Shown here: piece by piece, positions 1 to 11,246 of the stretch
Layout: the number at the start of each line of letters is the position of its first letter
How positions within the stretch are numbered: position 1 is the stretch's first letter
DNA from: Euborellia annulipes
Lineage: Eukaryota; Arthropoda; Insecta; Dermaptera; Anisolabididae
Assembly: GCA_023213315.1 (NCBI GenBank)
Contig: JAKCPI010014350.1
Span: 108,345 to 172,344 of the forward strand
DNA: 64,000 nucleotides
Direction of reading: 5' to 3'
The notes under the pieces: generated by a model
Seen by the model: only the letters and a program-made list of their open reading frames with translations
Databases searched by the model: none
What the model was told of the DNA's origin: nothing
Program-made: the position numbers and the translations under genes

Positions 1-820
1 ATACGTCATTGTTTATGACCCTTATTTCTCGATTGACCGCGAACATTACCTAAAAATAAAAGAGCTATTACCAAACTTACATACGATTCATTTGCCATTT
101 ACTGGTCATGAAGCATTGTCAGTATTAGCAAGTTCAAGTTTATTGCATGATTTTATTGAGCATGAATTTGACGAAATTTATTTTTATCAACAGGTTCGCA
201 AAGTCAAAAAGCAAAGTAAATTTTATTTCCGTAATGTACTTGCACATGTTCTTACGCATCATGATGACATGTTGTTAAAAATATTACGCCAAAATGATTT
301 TCAGCTTGATGAACGTTATTTTGATAATCCACTTAAACAGGCTATTACCCGTAGTCTTATAAAAGCAAAGCAGGCAACTGAGCTAGACTTCCAAAAACTG
401 GGTATTAAGGTACAACAAACTCAGCAAGAGGTGAATTATAAAGAGGGGTTACAGAACAGCTTCGGCTCAATTTTGGTATTCAACCTCATTAATTCAAAGT
501 TTGAGAGTTATACTCTAGATGTTCTGTTAGTAAATAAGAATTATTTGATTCCAATTGTGGCTGAACACACTGGTGTAGTACACATTGAATTAAATAATGA
601 AACTTATTTGTTAGGAATGAATGATCGCAAAATCATTAAATTGTTCAAGCACGAAGAGCCTTTAACATCTGATATGAGTCCATTTGTAATCAAAAAGTAT
701 TCCGACTTTTTTGCAATCAGCTATAAACAATTAAATTTATCTTGTGACGAACATGGGATGTGTGAATTTATAGAAGGTTCAATCCAGCCTACTGAACAAC
801 TGCTCTCAATCAGCTATTAA
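1..820 (+). CDS. Hypothetical protein, 5' end outside window
   Basis: The frame is open from base 2 to the TAA at 818-820, so at least 272 residues are present and the true start lies upstream; the TTG at 92 is only an internal codon. No membrane segment or signal is visible. The first part contains a DPYFSID stretch followed about 30 residues later by FTGHEAL. This spacing resembles the acid and histidine of some alpha/beta-hydrolase-like proteins, but no nucleophile elbow is visible in the part present. The C-terminal half is rich in beta-type residues with no motif I recognise. A terminator follows directly. Function unknown; the hydrolase idea is a weak inference. Confidence 0.6.
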   Translation, partial: YVIVYDPYFSIDREHYLKIKELLPNLHTIHLPFTGHEALSVLASSSLLHDFIEHEFDEIYFYQQVRKVKKQSKFYFRNVLAHVLTHHDDMLLKILRQNDFQLDERYFDNPLKQAITRSLIKAKQATELDFQKLGIKVQQTQQEVNYKEGLQNSFGSILVFNLINSKFESYTLDVLLVNKNYLIPIVAEHTGVVHIELNNETYLLGMNDRKIIKLFKHEEPLTSDMSPFVIKKYSDFFAISYKQLNLSCDEHGMCEFIEGSIQPTEQLLSISY

Positions 821-835
821 AACGCTATAGTGGTT

Positions 836-874
836 AAATAAAGCTCAGGTCTAAAGATTTGGGCTTTATTTTTT
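836..874 (+). terminator. Rho-independent terminator after the first gene
   Basis: AAATAAAGC pairs with GCTTTATTT around an internal loop and runs into six T residues, 16 bases after the stop codon of the upstream gene. Confidence 0.65.
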
Positions 875-1233
875 GCTTAAAAAATATTTTTTTATTAATT
901 TATTTGTATATTAAATTCAAAGTCATTATTTAAATAAATGATGTGTTTGTTTTGCGAATATATAGCGTATTAAATACAAGAATTATAAATTAGCGGAAAA
1001 AATATCATGCTTTAAAGTAAATGATATCTGTATATATATAAATTAAATAAATGATCCAAGGCTAATTAAAATACAACTATAACTTTAAATTTAAATAAGT
1101 ATTTGTTTTTTATTTATATATTATTTATGTGATGAGAGGTTGTTTAAAATAAGTTCACTCTTCAAAGATAATTGCATATTTATTTTTTTATCCTAAAATG
1201 ATTTTTTACTAAATTGTCGTTACAGTTTTTTAT
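875..1233. other. AT-rich intergenic spacer
   Basis: About 360 bases of very AT-rich DNA between a terminator and the permease start. It must hold the permease promoter, but so many A/T hexamers fit a -10 element that none can be singled out. No ORF of note on either strand. Confidence 0.5.
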
Positions 1234-2666
1234 ATGCAATCATTAAATAATCGGAATAATGATGCATCGCAACATGGAAGTTCTGCACCTTTGAAACGAG
1301 CAATGAGTACTCGACATTTGGTGATGATCTCCTTGGCGGTGCCATAGGAACAGGTCTTTTTTTAGGGTCGGGTGATGTCATTTCCCAAGCTGGCCCGATT
1401 GGCGCAATTATTTCTTATTTTTTAGGCGGTTTAATTGCTTATACCGTGATGTTATGTCTCGGTGAACTTGCAGTTCATGTACCCGAATCGGGTTCTTTTG
1501 GCGAATATGCCCGCCGTTATATCGGTCCCGGTACGGGCTATATGATTACTTGGCTGTACTGGTTAACTTGGACTGCCACTTTGGGAACTGAGTTTACTGC
1601 CGCAGCTTTATTGGTTCGGGAATGGTTTCCAACTACTTCTGTTTGGGCGTGGACTTTGTGTTTTGGCGCCTTAGTTTTTTTCCTGAATGTTAGTTCAACG
1701 CGATTGTTTGCCGAGTCTGAATTTTGGTTGGCACTCGTCAAAGTTATTACAATTATCTGTTTTATTGGTTTGGGCTTGTTGGCAATTTTTGGTTTTATTC
1801 CTTTCCACGGACATGAGACAGCACCATTATTTAGTAATTTGACGGCAGAAGGTTGGTTTCCTCACGGTTTATTTCCAATTTTTGCAACTATGCTGATCGT
1901 TAATTTCGCATTTTCGGGTACTGAGTTAATCGGAGTGGCGGCTGGTGAAACTGAAAATCCTGAAAAGACTGTTCCAAAGGCGATTAATGCAGCCATTTGG
2001 CGCCTATTAATTTTCTTTGTTGGCACAATTGTTGTGATTACTTCACTATTGCCATTCGAGCTTGCAGGTTTGAATGCAAACGAAGTAAGTAATAGCCCCT
2101 TTGTAACTGTGTTTAATTACATTGGTATCCCTTATGCAGAAGACATTATTCGCTTTGTAATCATTACGGCTTTACTCTCAGCTGCCAATTCTGGTTTATT
2201 TGCTGCTTCACGTATGATGTGGTCACTTTCAGTAAAAAACCAATTACCAAAAATATTTTCAAAGCTTACTCCTTCAGGAACACCAATCGTTGCTCTTATT
2301 GTGACGATGTTTGGTGCAATACCCGGATTGCTTTCAGAGCAGTTTGCCCCTGAGACGATCTTTAAAAATTTATTAGGTGTTGCAGCATTTACTATGGTGG
2401 TTGTGTGGATTGCAATTTGTGTATCTCAATTCAATTTCCGTAGACAGTGGTATAAATCTGGTAAAACAGCAAAAGATTTACGTTTCGCTGCCCCTTTATT
2501 TCCTTTGACTCCAATTGTGGGTGGTCTGTTCTGTGCTATTACGTGTATCAGTATGGTGGCTGATCCTTCGATGCACGTCGGCTTTATCTGTTGTATTATT
2601 TTTATTCTTCTATGTTATGCCAGCTACTTCATTTTTTATCACAAGAAAGATGTAGTACAGAGCTAA
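1234..2666 (+). CDS. Amino acid permease (APC family), one frameshift
   Basis: A cytoplasmic-membrane amino acid/proton symporter of the APC superfamily (AAT subfamily: LysP, ProY, AnsP, PheP type). The ATG at 1234 begins a hydrophilic N-terminus that leads into the family signature R-H-L-V-M-I-S-L. The frame is lost at 1335-1336, where the expected L-G-G-A-I-G-T-G motif needs one more G, and resumes at once as the long open frame ending at 2666. Joined, it is about 477 residues, normal for the family. Later landmarks are ELAVHVPESGSFGEYA, ATLGTEFTAAA and the FSGTELIGVAAGETENPEKT consensus, with about 12 hydrophobic segments. Substrate cannot be fixed; nearness to the arginine catabolic operon makes a basic or ast-related amino acid plausible. 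The break is probably a sequencing error in a GGG run. Confidence 0.85.
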
Positions 2667-2694
2667 TCCGTATATGTCTTCTCAAGCGTAGTCT

Positions 2695-2719
2695 AAAGGT
2701 CCCATTTGGGACCTTTTTT
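2695..2719 (+). terminator. Rho-independent terminator of the permease gene
   Basis: Perfect stem AAAGGTCCC/GGGACCTTT with an ATTT-type loop, followed by T residues, 29 bases after the permease stop. Confidence 0.85.
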
Positions 2720-3340
2720 ATGGTTTGTAGGAAATTAAAAACGGGTGAATTATATATTTTTAAAAAAATGTTTTTTTGTTTTTAATCATGGAAACAAATG
2801 TTGTTTTATAAATTTACCATTTTTCAGTTTTTTATTAATATTTATTTATTATAAATATTTGATTAAGTCTATGTTTAGTCTTGTTATTTAATTAAGAGTT
2901 ATTTTTAGTTTTTTAAAGTGGATGGGTAGAGTGGTTATAATATGGATTTATTGTGGAGAATAGTTGGTTTTTTGGTGATTTTTAAAAAATTAAATTTACT
3001 AAATCTTTGTTATGTAATACAAAAATTTTTTACATTTTTTGTATTTATGAGTTTTTAATTTCTATAATTTTTCTTTATTAGAGTTAATGGTTTTTTAATA
3101 TTTGTTGTTTTTTTATTATAAAAAATAATGTGATTTGATTATTTTTCTTTGCTTATTTATTTTAAAATGTTCTAAATGAGCGTGCTCTATGCTATATTTA
3201 TTGGAAGATTTTATATCTATGCTGCGGCTTAATTTTAAGCAGTATGTGTAGAAATAATTAATCTGTAGGATTATTGAACAAAGTTTATTTTTAAAAAGAC
3301 TAATGGAGGGATCTATCGATTAGTCAAAAATAATTTTATG

Positions 3341-3373
3341 GACTCATGGTTCTTGTGAATCATGGTTCTTTTT
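3341..3373 (+). terminator. Terminator-like hairpin inside the intergenic region (possible sRNA 3' end)
   Basis: GACTCATGGTTC pairs with GAATCATGGTTC as a 12-position stem with one mismatch and two G-T wobbles, a TTGT loop and a following T run. No annotated gene ends here. A short upstream inverted repeat (GACTAAT...ATTAGTC, 3298-3325) could be part of the same transcript. Existence of an sRNA is inferred. Confidence 0.4.
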
Positions 3374-3451
3374 AACTCCCAAACGGTTATGTCACTTCTT
3401 TTGTATTCATATTTCAGCCGGCTGGTTTTAGTGGGTTGTGGTTAGTTTTTG

Positions 3452-3477
3452 CTTTTATAAAGCTTTCTTTATAAAAG
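3452..3477. promoter_or_regulatory. Inverted repeat upstream of gdhA (possible operator)
   Basis: Two perfect 11-base arms, CTTTTATAAAG and CTTTATAAAAG, separated by CTTT, about 217 bases before the gdhA ATG. There is no T tract after it, so it is a better operator candidate than a terminator. The binding protein is unknown. Confidence 0.4.
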
Positions 3478-3694
3478 TAATTTAGACAAAAGAAAACTTG
3501 TAAAAAGATATCGATATATAAAAGTAGATCGTACTTTTAGTATCAACAAATGGAATTTAAAAAGTCTGATGCTTTAGAAGGGCAAAAGATTTGGTAAATA
3601 AACTAAGGCATTGTTATTGCAAAGTTTTAGTTGCTAAATAATAAAGATTGCAGATTTATCAAATCTGAATCTATGAAGGTATATAGGAAAAAAG

Positions 3695-4969
3695 ATGGCA
3701 GATCTTTCATACGTAAATGAAAACAGCGATGCTTGGCAAACTTACTTGGCACAAATTGACCGTGTTGCTCCATATTTAGGTCACTTAGAAGAGTTTATCG
3801 ACACTTTAAAACGCCCAAAACGTGCGCTTATTGTAGATGTGCCAATTGTAATGGATGACGGTTCTATCCAGCACTTTGAAGGTTACCGCGTACAACACAA
3901 CTTGTCTCGTGGCCCCGGTAAAGGCGGTGTTCGTTACCATCCAAATGTTGATTTGAATGAAGTGATGGCGTTGTCTGCATGGATGACAATTAAAACTGCT
4001 GTTTTGAACTTGCCATTTGGCGGTGCAAAAGGTGGTATTCGTGTTGATCCGCGTAAATTATCAAATCGTGAATTAGAGCGTTTGACTCGACGTTATACGA
4101 CTGAAATCGGTCACATTATTGGGCCTCAAAAAGATATCCCTGCTCCAGACGTTGGTACAAATGCCAACATTATGGGCTGGATGATGGATACTTATTCTAC
4201 GAGCCAAGGTTACACAGTAACAGGTGTTGTAACTGGTAAACCAGTTCACCTAGGTGGTTCTTTAGGTCGTGTAAAAGCGACTGGTCGTGGTGTATTTGTT
4301 ACAGGCCGCGAAGTAGCTGCAAAAATCAATTTACCAATTGAAGGCGCGAAAATTGCCATTCAAGGTTTTGGTAACGTAGGTAGTGAAGCTGCTTTCTTGT
4401 TTGTTGAATCGAAAGCGAAAGTTACACACGTTCAAGACCATACAGGCACTATTTTCAATGCTGATGGTATTGACCTTGAAGCGTTACGTGATCACGTAAA
4501 TGCAAATCAAGGTGGTGTTGGCGGCTTCGCTGGTGCGCAATCAATTGCTGATGAAGATTTCTGGACAGCAGAAGTTGACATTATTGTTCCTGCTGCATTG
4601 GAAGGTCAAATCACTGTTGAACGTGCTCAAAAACTTAAAGCTAAGTTGATTTTAGAAGGTGCAAACGGCCCGACTTATCCTAAAGCTGAAGATGTGTTGG
4701 TTGAGCGTGGCATTGTTGTAGTACCTGACGTTGTATGTAACGCCGGCGGTGTAACTGTAAGTTACTTCGAATGGGTTCAAGACATGGCGAGCTACTTCTG
4801 GACCGAAGAAGAAATCAATGAGCGTTTAGACAAATTGATGGTTCAAGCTATGGATGACGTTTGGAACGCAGCGAATAGCAACGCTTGTACTTTACGTACA
4901 GCAGCTTACATCTTGGCATGTGAGCGTATTTTAAAAGCTCGTAAAGAGCGCGGTATTTTCCCAGGCTAA
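3695..4969 (+). CDS. gdhA: Glu/Leu/Phe/Val-family dehydrogenase (glutamate dehydrogenase)
   Basis: Catalyses reversible oxidative deamination of glutamate to 2-oxoglutarate and ammonia with NAD(P). The protein is 424 residues, typical of the hexameric short class. Visible landmarks are the [11 protein letters not shown] substrate region (about 73-83), the catalytic lysine in PFGGAKGG (K112), PDVGTN (151-156) and the Rossmann loop GFGNVG (224-229). The start ATG has an AGGA ribosome site about eight bases upstream. It lies directly before the ast operon, whose end product is glutamate, so a catabolic role is likely. A strong hairpin follows it, so it is largely its own transcription unit. NAD versus NADP preference cannot be read from the sequence. 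Confidence 0.93.
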   Translation: MADLSYVNENSDAWQTYLAQIDRVAPYLGHLEEFIDTLKRPKRALIVDVPIVMDDGSIQHFEGYRVQHNLSRGPGKGGVRYHPNVDLNEVMALSAWMTIKTAVLNLPFGGAKGGIRVDPRKLSNRELERLTRRYTTEIGHIIGPQKDIPAPDVGTNANIMGWMMDTYSTSQGYTVTGVVTGKPVHLGGSLGRVKATGRGVFVTGREVAAKINLPIEGAKIAIQGFGNVGSEAAFLFVESKAKVTHVQDHTGTIFNADGIDLEALRDHVNANQGGVGGFAGAQSIADEDFWTAEVDIIVPAALEGQITVERAQKLKAKLILEGANGPTYPKAEDVLVERGIVVVPDVVCNAGGVTVSYFEWVQDMASYFWTEEEINERLDKLMVQAMDDVWNAANSNACTLRTAAYILACERILKARKERGIFPG

Positions 4970-4989
4970 TCTGCGGAAATTACTTTTAG

Positions 4990-5050
4990 AAAAAGTGGTC
5001 TGAGCAAATATAAAGGATGTTATAGGGTCTATTTGTTCAGCCGCTTTTTC
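4990..5050 (+). terminator. gdhA: Hairpin terminator/attenuator between gdhA and astC
   Basis: A long stem: AAAAAGTGG plus CTGAGCAAATA pairs with TATTTGTTCAG plus CCGCTTTTT, with one or two wobbles and a roughly 19-base loop, ending in five T residues. It separates gdhA from astC although the genes are only 136 bases apart. Confidence 0.7.
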
Positions 5051-5105
5051 TGAATTATTAAAATTCAAGTGATATCGAATATATTAAATAAATACTGAGG
5101 TAAGC

Positions 5106-6321
5106 ATGGAACAGCCAATTTCTGTAACTCGAAGCAACTTTAACGACTGGATGGTTCCAGTTTTTGCACCGGCAAACTTCATTCCTGTACGTGGCGAAGG
5201 TTCACGTATCTGGGATCAAGAAAATAAAGAATATATTGATTTTGCAGGCGGGATTGCAGTAAACGCATTAGGTCATGCGCATCCAGTGGCAGTGAATGCT
5301 TTAACAGAACAAGCAACAAAACTTTGGCATGTGGGCAATGGTTATACCAATGAACCTGTTCTACGCCTTGCAAAACAACTCACTGAAAATACATTTTGCA
5401 GACAAGGTATTCTTCTGTAACTCAGGTGCAGAAGCTAACGAAGCGGCACTAAAACTTGCACGTAAAGTGGGTCTAGACAGCGGTGTTGCTGGTAAAAGTG
5501 GCATCGTGGCATTTAAAAATGCTTTCCACGGTCGTACCTTATTTACTGTTTCAGCAGGTGGTCAGCCTAAATATTCACAAGACTTTGCGCCGCTTCCAAA
5601 CGGAATTAACCATGTTACCTTTAATGATTTAGAAGCAGCAAAAGCGGTAATTAATGAGCAAACATGTGCAGTTATTGTTGAGCCAATACAAGGTGAAGGC
5701 GGCGTTATTCCGGCTGACATCGAATTTTTAAAAGGCTTACGCGCACTATGTGATGAGTTTGGTGCCTTACTTATTTTTGATGAAGTACAAACTGGTGTCG
5801 GCCGTACAGGTTCACTTTATGCCTATATGAACACTGGCGTTATTCCAGATGTGCTTACGACTGCAAAAGCATTAGGTGGTGGTTTCCCAGTGGGTGCAAT
5901 GTTAACAACCGATAAGTTTGCACCGCATTTTTCGGTCGGTACGCACGGTACGACTTACGGTGGTAACCCGTTAGCAAGTGCAGTTGCAGGTGCAGTATTC
6001 GAATTTATTAATACACCTGAAGTGCTTGAAGGTGTAAAGCATCGTTATCAATATTTCCTTAACGCACTTAATACTTTAAATGCTGAACATCAGATTTTTG
6101 AAGAAATTCGAGGTCAAGGTTTACTCATTGGTTGCGTATTAAAAGCTGAATATGCAGGAAAAGCGAAAGATATTACGACTTGGGCAGGTGAGGAAGGATT
6201 ACTTGCTTTAATTGCAGGTCCAGATGTTGTTCGTTTTACTCCGTCTCTCATTATTCCTGAACAAGATATTGATGAAGGGATTGCTCGTTTAAAAAGAGCA
6301 TTGGCAAAATTGGCTAAATAA
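5106..6321 (+). CDS. astC: Succinylornithine transaminase (one frameshift)
   Basis: Third step of arginine succinyltransferase catabolism: PLP-dependent transfer of the amino group from N2-succinylornithine to 2-oxoglutarate. The N-terminal frame (5106-5420) has [21 protein letters not shown], the usual class-III aminotransferase opening. The remainder (to 6321) carries [18 protein letters not shown], the [14 protein letters not shown] cofactor motif and the PLP lysine in [11 protein letters not shown]. The frames join when one T is removed from the TTTT run at 5394-5397, giving about 404 residues, the normal length. First gene of astCADBE; an 'aggtaagc' ribosome site precedes the ATG. It could equally serve as acetylornithine aminotransferase, but context favours AstC. 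The break is probably a sequencing error. Confidence 0.9.
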
Positions 6322-6338
6322 AAAAAGGAAAGCTAGCC

Positions 6339-7369
6339 ATGATGATTGTCCGTCATGCCGAGTTTCGAGATCTTGAAGATATTTATAAATTAGCAGGTAA
6401 GTCGGGTGTAGGCCTGACTTCCTTGCCACAAAATATGGATACACTTTCGGCTCGAATTTCACGTACTCGCAATACTTTAAATGGCAATGTCCATAAAAGT
6501 GAACAAGGCTATTTGTTTGTTCTTGAAGATACAGAAGCTCAACGTGTTATTGGGTTAAGTGCAATTGAGGTTGCTGTAGGACTCATGGAACCTTGGTACA
6601 ACTTTCATGTTGGAACACAAGTACACGCTTCAAAGGCATTAAATGTTTATAAGTCATTACCGACTTTATTTTTAAGTAATGACAGAACAGGTAGTAGTGA
6701 ACTCTGTACATTGTTTTTAGATCCAGAGCGTCGTGAAAACCAAAACGGTAAATTCTTATCGAAAATCCGTTTTATGTTTATCGCTGCCTTTAAGCAATAT
6801 TTCGAGAAAAAATTAATTGCCGAAATGCGTGGTTTCTCAGACGAAAATGGATGTTCTCCATTTTGGGATGCGATTGGTCACCATTTCTTTAATATGGATT
6901 TCTCAACTGCCGACTATTTAAGCGGAATTGGGCAAAAAGTATTTATTGCAGAGCTTATGCCACGTTTTCCGGTCTATGTAGATCTCTTGCCAAAAGATGC
7001 GCAAGAGGTGATTGGAAAAATGCATCCACAAACTTTGCCTGCCTATCATGTGCTTGAGTCAGAAGGTTTACGCTATCAAGGATATGTCGATATTTTTGAT
7101 GCGGGTCCAACGGTTGAAGCCAATATTGATGAATTACGCGCAGTAAAAGAAAGTCAGTTATTAAACGTCAAAATTATAAGTGAAGCTGCGGTCGGTAAGA
7201 CCCAATATCTCGTTGCTAATGATAATTATCATGACTATCGCGCAATGCTGATGAAGCTTGATCTTGTTGATAACACTATAAATTTAACGCATGAACAAGC
7301 TGAGAACCTCGGTGTACAAGAAGGTCATATTGTTCGTGTGCTATCACTCAATCCAATGGAAGTATCCTG

Positions 7370-7370
<1 letters not shown>
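6339..7370 (+). CDS. astA: Arginine N-succinyltransferase
   Basis: First enzyme of the AST pathway: succinyl-CoA plus arginine gives N2-succinylarginine. The 343-residue frame is intact and matches the family length. The opening [20 protein letters not shown] followed by GLTSLP is the standard AstA N-terminus, and [20 protein letters not shown] is a conserved central block. It starts 17 bases after astC behind a clear 'aaggaaag' ribosome site; ATG codons at 6339 and 6342 are both possible starts. Its TGA overlaps the astD ATG by one base, which implies translational coupling. Confidence 0.95.
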
Positions 7371-8839
<1,469 letters not shown>

Positions 8840-8856
8840 ACACTAGGGAAAGAAAA

Positions 8857-10198
8857 ATGAAAGGATATGAAGTAAATTTCGATGGTTTAGTGGGACCAAC
8901 ACATCACTATGCGGGTTTGTCGTTTGGGAATGAAGCATCGACAAAAACCGTAATAATGCCTCTAATCCAAAATTAGCAGCTAAACAAGGCTTGCTAAAGA
9001 TGAAAGCCTTAGCTGATTTGGGTATGAAGCAGGGTGTACTTGCTCCGCATGAGCGTCCTCATGTTCCAATGTTACGCCGTTTAGGTTTTACAGGAGATGA
9101 CATTAGTGTTGTTGCTCAAGCAATGCGTCATTCACCTGAACTACTTATCATCGTTAAGTTCAGCTTCGCCAATGTGGACTGCAAATGCTGCAACAGTTTC
9201 ACCTTCGGCAGATAGCCAAGATGAACGTACATTTTACCGCAGCGAACTTAAATAATAAGTTTCATCGTTCGATTGAAGCGGAAACAACAAGCCAAGTTTT
9301 ACAAGCAATCTTTAAAAATGAACGCCATTTTGTACACCATGAAGCATTGCCGCAAGTGGCTTTGTTTGGTGATGAGGGTGCAGCGAATCACAATCGTTTA
9401 GGTGGTGATTATGCTAAGCGTGGGGTTCAAGTTTTTGTTTACGGTCAACAACATTTAAATAATGGGTTGCCGGGACCAAAACGTTATCCTGCTCGTCAGA
9501 CACGTGAAGCAAGCGAAGCAATTGCGCGTTTGCATCGTTTAGATGATGCACATACAGTTTTTGTTCAACAAAATCCGGATGTGATTGATCAAGGCGTTTT
9601 TCATAACGATGTTATTGCGGTCAGCAACCAACAGGTTTTATTCCATCATCAACATGCCTTTTTAAATCAAGATCAGGCTTTTGCTGAAATTCGTCAAAAA
9701 ATGGCAAGCATCGGTGAAGACTTTATCTCGATTGAAGTTCCTGAAAATCGCGTTACCGTTGATGATGCAGTAGCAACATATTTATTTAATAGCCAGATTT
9801 TGACTCGTCCAGATGGTGGAATGACCATTGTTGTGCCAGAAGAGTCGCGCCAGAATAAGGCAGTGTGGGGTTATTTGAACGATATGGTTCAGATGGGTAC
9901 ACCAATTGATGCTATTCAGGTTTATGACTTACGTGAAAGTATGCGTAATGGTGGTGGTCCGGCATGTTTACGTTTACGCGTAGCTTTAAATGAAACCGAG
10001 TTAAATGCTGTAAATCCAAAAGTATTAATGAATGATCAATTGTTTGGCACACTCAATCAATGGGTAGATAAACATTATCGTGATCGTTTAGCTCAAGAAG
10101 ATTTAGCTGATCCGCATTTATTGATGGAAAGCCGTATGGCACTCGATGAGCTGACCAAAATTTTAGGTTTGGGTTCGGTTTATCCTTTCCAAAAATAA
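8857..10198 (+). CDS. astB: N-succinylarginine dihydrolase (three frameshifts)
   Basis: Second AST step: hydrolyses N2-succinylarginine to N2-succinylornithine, CO2 and ammonia; a guanidino-modifying enzyme. The ATG at 8857 opens with [19 protein letters not shown], the hallmark AstB start. Frames then change at the A run 8943-8947 (one A short), near 9147 (one base extra, before the [13 protein letters not shown] block) and near 9229-9232 (two bases short, before HFTAANL). Downstream landmarks are [44 protein letters not shown] and the catalytic cysteine in [12 protein letters not shown]. The corrected length is about 447 residues, normal for the family. It sits between astD (17-base gap) and astE. 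Confidence 0.9.
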
Positions 10199-10210
10199 GG
10201 AGGAGGTGAC

Positions 10211-11186
10211 ATGCAAGACTTTCTAGCATTAACCTTACAAGGTGAGCAGCCAGCAACACGTGAAGGAAAACAAGATAATTTTTCTTGGCGTTGGTTAGGT
10301 GAGGGAATTCTTGAATGTACCCCACATGCACAGTACGACAAAGCCGTCGTACTGTCAGCTGGGGTACATGGTAATGAAACAGCACCAATTGAATTGTTGT
10401 CTCATCTTTGCACAGATTTATTTGCCGGACGCTTAAACCTTGCTGTGAAGGTTGCTGTTTGTACTGGGTAATCCATATGCAATGCGTCAAGGTAAGCGTT
10501 ATGTGCATGACGATGTGAACCGAATGTTTTGTGGTGGATATAAAACTCTGCCAGTGACCGAAGAATCAAAGCGAGCTGAGGTTTTAGAGCAAGTTGTGAC
10601 GACATTCTTTCAAGAAAGTTCTAGCTAAGCAAAACGTTATCATTATGATTTGCACACAGCCATTCGGGCATCTTTATTGCCGACTTTTGCTTTGTTTCCC
10701 TATCAAACGCATGCTTATGATGTTGATTTGACGGCAAGTCTAGAAGCGGCCGATTTAGATGCTTTGGTTTATCACAATGCGGTAGGCAAAACGTTTACAC
10801 ATTTTACCAGTGAGAATTTTAAAGCAGCCAGTGCAACTTTAGAGTTGGGCAAAGCTTTGCCATTTGGACAAAATGACTTGAGTCAGTTTGCCGCAATTGA
10901 TCAAGTTATTCGCCATGTCATTTCTGAACAGGCTTTGCCGACACGCAATAAAGTGAAAATTCGGGTATTTAAAGTATCGGACTCTTTAATTAAAAAAGAT
11001 GAAGATTTTCAGATGAACTTATCAGCTGAAGCTCCAAATTTTTCGACTTTTACAAAAGGTGAAATCATTGCGACACAACCTTCTGGTAATTATGTAGTAG
11101 AGCAAGATCAGGTCTGGATTTTATTTCCAAATCCAAATGTGAAACTTGGTTTACGTGCAGGTTTGGTTTTAACTGAAACGAGCTGA
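10211..11186 (+). CDS. astE: Succinylglutamate desuccinylase (one frameshift, one in-frame stop)
   Basis: Last AST step: a zinc enzyme (M14-like) that releases succinate and glutamate. The start has an 'aggaggtgac' ribosome site. Zinc-site residues are visible as [10 protein letters not shown] in the first part and DLHTAIR later, followed by [14 protein letters not shown]. The first frame (10211-10471) is lost at 10448-10449, where one extra A lies, and resumes as [26 protein letters not shown] at 10626-10628 is in the resumed frame, between the ESS and [13 protein letters not shown] parts, and no indel explains it. Corrected length is about 324 residues. It may be a base-call error (for example from GAA) or a true nonsense mutation. 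Confidence 0.85.
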
Positions 11187-11206
11187 ATGGTTGATTTCAA
11201 ATAAAT

Positions 11207-11236
11207 AAAAAAGGGCGATTAATCGCCCTTTTTTGT
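11207..11236. terminator. Bidirectional terminator between astE and the LEA-like gene
   Basis: AAAAAGGGCGATT pairs with AATCGCCCTTTTTT with a near-zero loop. It has A and T runs on the two flanks, so it can serve both convergent genes. Confidence 0.85.
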
Positions 11237-11246
11237 GCATCACTTA

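Larger units (their letters stand above)
2720..3694. other. Long AT-rich intergenic region before gdhA
   Basis: Nearly 1 kb without a credible coding frame and much richer in A+T than the genes on either side. It contains a paired GACTAAT...ATTAGTC motif (3298-3325), a terminator-like hairpin (3341-3373) and a 26-base near-palindrome (3452-3477). It must carry the gdhA promoter. The hairpins suggest a small RNA or leader rather than plain spacer. Confidence 0.6.

Noticed and set aside
1538..1741. Minus-strand ORF inside the permease
   Set aside because: Antisense to a conserved membrane-protein region, with no start context.
9185..9225. Internal start for a separate gene in astB
   Set aside because: The frame begins within the conserved AstB region only because of an upstream indel; the residues before HFTAANL are not family-like in this frame.
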